Program-made: the position numbers and the translations under genes
The notes under the pieces: model-generated
What the model was told of the DNA's origin: nothing
The model's input: only the letters and a program-made list of their open reading frames with translations
The model's database searches: none
Shown here: in pieces, positions 60,001 through 64,000 of the stretch
How the letters are laid out: each line of letters opens with the position of its first letter
How positions within the stretch are numbered: position 1 is the first letter of the stretch
NCBI GenBank assembly: GCA_011526095.1
Contig: WYBA01000058.1
Span: 1-64,000 of the forward strand
Origin: Myxococcales bacterium
GTDB lineage: Bacteria; Myxococcota_A; Polyangia; Haliangiales; Haliangiaceae
Length of the DNA: 64,000 nt
Reading direction: 5' to 3'

Positions 60001-60925
60001 CGAGCCCCGCCGCGGCCTGCTCGACCTCGCGCACCTTCGCCGCGCGCTCCTGGACCTGGACGTACAGCGCCTCCCGCTCGCGCCGGGCTGCGAGCTGCGC
60101 GCGCGCGACCTCGAGCTGGTCGATTATCTCGGCGACCCGGGACGCCAGCTCGTCGCGGGCGACGCGGACGTCCTGGAGGCGGCGCTCGACGCCGGCGCTG
60201 TCCTGGACCGCCTTCACGAGGGCGTCCTGCTCGTCCTTCAGCGCCGTGATCCGCTCCGCCACCTCCACCCAGGGCGAGCCCGCGGCGCGTCGACGCTGGC
60301 CGCGCGGGGTGAAGGCGCGATCGACGTACACCGTCGAGGCGTCGAGCACCTGCTTGAACAGCGGGTCCTGCGCGAGCGCGCCGAGCGCCGCGTTCAGCCG
60401 CTCGCGGCCCGACTCGTCGGGGTCGCGGTCGATCCGCGCCTCGAACAGGACCTTGCGCACGCTGTCCTGCGCCTGGTCGGCGAGGAGCACCTGGGTCAGG
60501 AAGCTGTCCGGGAACGCCTGCCGGCCCTGCGCGCCCGGCGCCGGCAGACCCCATCCCAGCATCTCGCGCACGCGCCTGTCGACCTCGCGCCCGTTCGCCT
60601 CCGCGGTGAACACGCGCCCGTCCTTCGACGACTCCAGCGCCGAGCGCCCGCCCGCGGCGGCGAACGACTTGGTGACGCGCCAGTATCGCCCGTCGTCGGC
60701 GCACAGCGTGAGCTGGACCCGCGGCTCGCCGTCGCCGTACCACGAGGCGAACCGCGCGGCGTGGGTCGAGCCGTGGGGCACGAGCAGCACCGCGCGGATC
60801 GCCCAGGCCAGGCTCGACTTGCCGAGGTCGTTCGGCCCGTAGAGGACGTTGAGGTGCGGGCCGAGCTCGACCTCGGCCCGCTCGATGCACTGGAACCGCT
60901 CGACGACGAGCTTGACCAGCCTCAC
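57050..60925 (-). CDS. SbcC/YhaN-like SMC-type ATPase
   Basis: About 1291 residues from GTG 60925 (GTGA overlap with the SbcD-like gene). N-terminal ATPase half: VLYGPNDLGKSSLAWAIRAV (Walker A near 30-38). A very long Ala/Arg/Glu-rich coiled coil (about 230-1150) with an internal globular part (ALRALHDELRVAEAALGGG, VIAGEEAARARA) follows. C-terminal half: signature LSAGTQDQLATLLR and Walker B SAIVLDDHLSQSD. No CxxC zinc hook was found at the hinge, unlike Rad50/SbcC, so it is closer to the YhaN/AAA_27 type. It pairs with the nuclease encoded just before it to process DNA ends or hairpins. Confidence 0.88.
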   Translation of the reverse strand: MRLVKLVVERFQCIERAEVELGPHLNVLYGPNDLGKSSLAWAIRAVLLVPHGSTHAARFASWYGDGEPRVQLTLCADDGRYWRVTKSFAAAGGRSALESSKDGRVFTAEANGREVDRRVREMLGWGLPAPGAQGRQAFPDSFLTQVLLADQAQDSVRKVLFEARIDRDPDESGRERLNAALGALAQDPLFKQVLDASTVYVDRAFTPRGQRRRAAGSPWVEVAERITALKDEQDALVKAVQDSAGVERRLQDVRVARDELASRVAEIIDQLEVARAQLAARREREALYVQVQERAAKVREVEQAAAGLAAAEAQLRVLDQQAAAAASEAERLARAVAEADVAAQSARARLDALAHAPDAAREVEALQARLRAAEEDARAADAGAAMAVSALRAAETAATQLATADVTSREATERAAGADAALAEARAGVDRARQALDDARQRQRDARSGDRVQARELRRHELDNRALVLASHRAEREAVMQRAREAGALARAAAEADEAVARARSEVDAARAAVATAESGLARAEHGRTGLAQVEAYGRYRALRDQLASATKASEDAARERARAEDLRRAAEELRAQVRPALPPPDRIAALRALHDELRVAEAALGGGLSIVLRPRRPVTVRATRDGAVDAPVTVSEPLTLAATRRLALDLDEVGELEVIAGEEAARARAAELRARWVRDGEAALVEHGAASIDELAGLRARSDDAARRIADHVRDADIADQRAAAVALVELAALREQHAAAEAELGAADREELALGLARLGEPWQAGLRRRAGELDAEVAARRASLDAARAEVARTEAHHDALRADAARRHTDAAAAQATLDAPWAEVVATARAALQQLATDLADVERERATLASGASQAEAAVDAAVASAQAGLAAAAERQRLAEEAAGVARVAQVQAATRLDAARSAARQLDVAGAWRADLDAGARSLPLTTWHETVRAAERAREVAAAAVAGARQDVEAARAAHAAAIADLRVRAQAADEAARDARARATAAATACDAARADHAAAVVAHADQRVAVASVNLDEHRAEIARLRARMLELEPAMGDVEPDTVELLERSLARGRDELRDLDDELARARGALEQVGGNIVRERLAEIGQALDRALQRERELEIECEAWRLLQTTLRETETTESAHLGRALAGPVSERFRALTAGRYGDLELGAQLEAGGVLVAGERRDLAALSAGTQDQLATLLRVCIAEQLRSAIVLDDHLSQSDTSRLAWFNELLRQASADVQIVLITCRPQELLADDERPAAGQPLRDTARVRAIDLSQIIRRFAPAARPRQGAASP

Positions 60926-62076
60926 GGCGTACGCCCCTCCCGCGCGAGCTGGAACAGGTGATAGAGCGCCTGGCGTGCGATCTCCGGCCGCTCGGACTGC
61001 TCGAGATCCTTGAGCCGCGCCACGGTGGCGCGGAGCACGGGCGGGAGGCCGGCGAGGCTGGCCTCGATGCCCCGCGTGTCGAGGGTCAGCCGCGAGCGGT
61101 CGAGCTGCAGGATCCCGGCGCGCCCGATCGTCGCGGCGGTGCCCTGGAGCTCGCGCAGGATCGCCTCGGCGTCGTCGAGCTCTGCCGCCGTCAGCCGCGC
61201 CTCCACGGTGAGCCGCAGCACGACGCGGCCGAGCGACTCGGCGCGCAGATCGCGCAGCTCGGCGAGCGAGCGCACGGTCCGGTCCTTCCACTGCCAGTAC
61301 GCGACCCGCTCGGTCTCGTAGCGGACGCGGCGCGACCGGGTGAAGAACGCCACGACGACGTTGCCCGACTCCGGCTCGTCGAACGAGGTCGCCTCGGGTG
61401 CGCCCGGGTAGATCACCGGCGGCTGGGCGCCCGGCGGGACGACGCGGAAGCTGTGGGTGTCGCCGATCGCGAGGTAGTCGAACCCGCGCAGCGCGGCGGC
61501 CTCCTTCGCGATCGGGAAGTTGGTCTGGCAGTCGGCGAGGTCGAACGTGCTGCCGTGGACCAGGCCGATCCGGATCCGCGGGTCGCCCGGCGCGCGCGCG
61601 GGGAGCGCGAGCGCCGGATCGTCCTGGCCCGCGCGCGACCGGCACGGCCGGGCGTGCAGCACGGCCACGTCATCGAACGCGTACGTGAACTCGTCGTCGT
61701 CGACGACGTGGACCCACGGCGGCAGCGCGCGGCGGAACGGGTGCGCCCGGTCGTAGACCGAGCCGGCGTGGACAGGGTCGTGGTTACCTGGGAGCAGGAA
61801 CACCGGGCGCCGCGACCGCCACGCGGTGAGCTTGGCGGCGACCGGCTCCCACCACGCGCGATCCGGCGCCGCGTCGTCGAACAGATCGCCGGCGCACAGC
61901 ACGCCGTCAACGGCGCGCTGCTCGGCGACGCCAAGGATCTTGTCGAGCACGTCGAGGCGCGCGCGGGTGAGTCGCAGCTCGTCGCTCTCGGGGAAGCTCG
62001 GGAACCGCTTGCCCAGGTGCCAGTCGGCCGTATGGAGCAGCTTGAGCGCCACGTCGTCTGCCTCCGTCCGGGTCAT
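60922..62076 (-). CDS. SbcD/YhaO-like DNA double-strand nuclease subunit
   Basis: A 384-residue metallophosphoesterase from ATG 62076 (ATGA with the SNF2 gene). Phosphoesterase motifs in order: HTADWHLGK, CAGDLFDDA, LPGNHDPVHAG, IGLVHGS, IGDTHSFRV. The C-terminal 130 residues form the capping and ATPase-binding part. The family cleaves DNA ends and hairpins with the SMC-like partner encoded next. All metal ligands are present. A longer frame to 62154 is possible, but its codons overlap the upstream gene more than needed. Confidence 0.92.
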   Translation of the reverse strand: MTRTEADDVALKLLHTADWHLGKRFPSFPESDELRLTRARLDVLDKILGVAEQRAVDGVLCAGDLFDDAAPDRAWWEPVAAKLTAWRSRRPVFLLPGNHDPVHAGSVYDRAHPFRRALPPWVHVVDDDEFTYAFDDVAVLHARPCRSRAGQDDPALALPARAPGDPRIRIGLVHGSTFDLADCQTNFPIAKEAAALRGFDYLAIGDTHSFRVVPPGAQPPVIYPGAPEATSFDEPESGNVVVAFFTRSRRVRYETERVAYWQWKDRTVRSLAELRDLRAESLGRVVLRLTVEARLTAAELDDAEAILRELQGTAATIGRAGILQLDRSRLTLDTRGIEASLAGLPPVLRATVARLKDLEQSERPEIARQALYHLFQLAREGRTP

Positions 62077-64000
62077 GCGAGCTCGAGCTCGGCGTCGACC
62101 AGCCGATGGATCTCGGGGGGGTGATAGCGCCGCTCCTCGGCGTGCCGGCGCCACTGCAGGTAACGCTCGTCGTCGCCGGCGCGGAGCGCGCGCCGCTGCG
62201 CGTCGAGAGCGTCGATCTCCTCCTGCGCCTTGACCCGCGCGCGCTCCGCGGCGTTGCGCTGATCGGCGCCGAGCGCGCCGTCGCGCGCGTCCTGGGCGCG
62301 GGCGAGCCGCGCGGTCGCGGCGTCGAGCCGGCGCTCGAGCAGCAACACGCGGTCCGTGATGAACCGCTCGATCTGCTCGAGCGTGCGCTCGAACCGCGGC
62401 TGCTCGACCCGACTCGCGTGGCCGGTGAGGTCGAACAGCAGCTCGTCGACGGCGTCGTCGAGCACGGCGTCCGTGACCGCGGACGGCGGCGCCGACGCCG
62501 CATCGGCCATCGGTGCGAGCAGCACCGCACGGGCGACCTCGACGTCGAGGGGCGCGTCGTCGCCTTCGAGCACGACGACCGGCAGCAGTTCCTCGGCGCG
62601 CTCGACGCCGCGATGAGCGACGCGGACGAGCCGCAGCCGCCCGCGCCGGCCGCGCAGCGGCGCGATCGCCGGCGACGAGGCATCGACGCGGACGCGCAGC
62701 GCCGCCGCGGGGAGCGCACGCGCGTGGGCCACGGCCGCGGCGACGAGGGGGTGGCCGAGGTGCAGCGACGGCAGGGCGAGCTCGTCGCCGGCGGGCGGCG
62801 GCGACGGCCCGATCACGGCGCGCTCCGCGCCCGGCCCGGTGAGACGCAGCTCGGCGCGGTCGCCGCGACGCTCGAGCTGGTAGGGGATCGCCGCGGCGTC
62901 GAGGTAGGCGACCACGACCTGCTCGATGGCGCGGTCGAACGCCTCGAGCTCGGCGGGCAGCTCCTGCTGGATCTTGCGGAACGCGGCGCGGACCGAGCTG
63001 TCGAACCGGCGCTGGATCACGTCCTCCGTGCGCTTGACCGCGGCCTCGAACTCGCGCCGGCGCGCGTCCATCGCCGCGCGCAGCTCGCGCAGCTCGTGAG
63101 CGACCTCGTCCAGCGTGCGGGCTCGCTCGTAGACGCGGCGGAGCTGAGCCTCGAACTCCGCGCCCATTGCGCTGACGAGCGCGTCGGACGATAGCGCGCC
63201 CGGACGGTGGAGCACCTCATCCGTCGCGCCGAGCACGGTGCCGAACAGATCGAGCTTCTGGCCGAGGATCTCGAGGGTAAGGCGCTGCGCCTCGTTGTCC
63301 TTCGCGAGGAAGTTGATGACCGTGACGTCGCGGCGCTGGCCATAACGGTGGCACCGGCCGATCCGTTGCTCGATCCGCTGCGGGTTCCACGGCAGGTCGT
63401 AGTTGATCACCGTGTCGCAGAACTGGAGGTTGAGCCCCTTGGCGCCGGCCTCGGTGGAGATGAAGACGCGCGAGCGCGTGCGGAACTCGTGGACCAGGGC
63501 GAGGCGGATCGCCACGTCGGGGCTGGGCTGGCTCGCCGCCGGCAGCGCGCGTCCGACCTCCTCGACCCAGCGATCGAGCGCGACGGCGGCGCGCGGCGTG
63601 GCGTTGTCGCCCCGAAACAGCGTGACGTCGCCGTCACCGACGACGCCGCTGTCAACGAGCAGGCGGCGCAGGTAGTCCTGCGTCGTCAGCGACTCGGTGA
63701 AGATCACGACGCGCCCGCTGCTCCGGCCGTGCTCGGCCTGTTCGGCGACCAGTCGCACCGCACGAACGAGCGCGTCCGCCTTGCTGTCGCCAGGGAGCGA
63801 GCGCGCGCGGGCGATGAAGGACTCGACCCGCGCGAGCTCGGCGGCGACGGCGGACGACGGCGCCGCCGTGTGCTCCGCGGAGGTGTCGACGTGCTCGGCG
63901 GGACCGGCGAGCTCGGCCGGATCATCCTCCTCGAGATCGGCCACCAGCTCGGCGGCGTCGGCCGCGGTGTCACCCTGCCCTGCCCCGGCGCGATCGAGCA
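62073..64000 (-). CDS. SNF2/RapA-like helicase, C-terminal part (cut by window end)
   Basis: The frame is open to the last base, so the N-terminal ATPase lobe (DEGH side) lies outside. Visible: a linker, the second RecA lobe with RVVIFTESLTTQDYLRRLL, ISTEAGAKGLNLQFCDTVIN, NYDLPWNPQRIEQRIGRCHRYGQ (motifs V and VI, arginine fingers present) and VINFLAKDN. A long charged C-terminus of about 400 residues, rich in helices, follows. Such SNF2 proteins occur in DISARM-like, Dnd/Ssp-associated and other defence loci as well as in repair. First visible gene of the coupled four-gene operon; further genes may exist upstream. Confidence 0.88.
   Translation of the reverse strand, partial: LDRAGAGQGDTAADAAELVADLEEDDPAELAGPAEHVDTSAEHTAAPSSAVAAELARVESFIARARSLPGDSKADALVRAVRLVAEQAEHGRSSGRVVIFTESLTTQDYLRRLLVDSGVVGDGDVTLFRGDNATPRAAVALDRWVEEVGRALPAASQPSPDVAIRLALVHEFRTRSRVFISTEAGAKGLNLQFCDTVINYDLPWNPQRIEQRIGRCHRYGQRRDVTVINFLAKDNEAQRLTLEILGQKLDLFGTVLGATDEVLHRPGALSSDALVSAMGAEFEAQLRRVYERARTLDEVAHELRELRAAMDARRREFEAAVKRTEDVIQRRFDSSVRAAFRKIQQELPAELEAFDRAIEQVVVAYLDAAAIPYQLERRGDRAELRLTGPGAERAVIGPSPPPAGDELALPSLHLGHPLVAAAVAHARALPAAALRVRVDASSPAIAPLRGRRGRLRLVRVAHRGVERAEELLPVVVLEGDDAPLDVEVARAVLLAPMADAASAPPSAVTDAVLDDAVDELLFDLTGHASRVEQPRFERTLEQIERFITDRVLLLERRLDAATARLARAQDARDGALGADQRNAAERARVKAQEEIDALDAQRRALRAGDDERYLQWRRHAEERRYHPPEIHRLVDAELELA

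Noticed and set aside
57050..62076. Classical sbcCD repair operon only
   Set aside because: The pair is embedded between an SNF2 helicase and a multi-enzyme giant with coupled translation, and the SMC-like subunit lacks a zinc hook, so a plain housekeeping sbcCD label seems incomplete.

Overview
The window is very GC-rich with strong third-position GC bias. It is full of lipoproteins, FHA/Ser-Thr-kinase/two-component signalling genes, very large multidomain proteins and genes joined by ATGA or GTGA overlaps. This suggests a Myxococcota (deltaproteobacterial) chromosome; genus cannot be told. No rRNA or tRNA gene, CRISPR array, transposase or origin was seen.

Layout. (1) 1-2.75 kb: end of a CHAT peptidase gene, an FHA/AAA regulator without GAFTGA, and a secreted protein of unknown function. 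(2) 2.9-8.6 kb: a probable copper-handling island. A bufferin operon (precursor BufA, MNIO/DUF692 enzyme BufB, DUF2063 partner BufC) diverges by 32 bp from a diheme MauG-type peroxidase. A small Cys/His-rich secreted protein and an MbnP-MbnH pair follow. (3) 8.6-19.9 kb, minus strand: one apparently complete operon for a NAD-linked group 3d [NiFe] hydrogenase, hoxF-hoxU-hoxY-hoxH, then a maturation protease fused to HypF, then hypC-hypD-hypE-hypA-hypB. hypF carries an in-frame element with terminal inverted repeats around 33 hexanucleotide repeats. (4) 20-25.5 kb: ECF sigma factor, FecR-like/TPR protein, two exported proteins, and a lipoprotein with eleven Cys-rich repeats. (5) 25.5-45.7 kb: a sensory island with DUF1569, a Cys-less CheD homologue, HDOD, a GGDEF-kinase fusion, PAS kinase, active-looking GGDEF, double-core hybrid kinase, NtrC-type regulator, several hybrid kinases, a lone receiver and two REC-EAL proteins. 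Four of its operons share an upstream palindrome, GTCA-N6-TGAC. (6) 45.9-49.9 kb: a BBE-type FAD oxidase coupled to a DAPG-hydrolase-like protein, a lipoprotein and an LRR lipoprotein. (7) 49.9-64 kb, minus strand: four translationally coupled genes, namely an SNF2 helicase (cut by the window), an SbcD-like nuclease, an SbcC/YhaN-like ATPase, and a 2383-residue protein joining a Ser/Thr kinase, an M48 metallopeptidase, a TerB domain, an SF1 helicase and a degenerate REase fold. This is the best candidate for an undescribed system, probably genome defence or DNA repair.

How the parts work together. The hydrogenase operon carries its own NiFe(CN)2CO assembly line and endopeptidase. The copper island combines a modified-peptide metallophore with MbnP, whose Trp is expected to be oxidised by MbnH. 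The sensory island would integrate inputs into c-di-GMP turnover and sigma-54 transcription. The last operon would use DNA processing enzymes (SNF2, SbcCD) with a kinase/protease/helicase effector. Functions rest on motif reading by eye; no database search was run.
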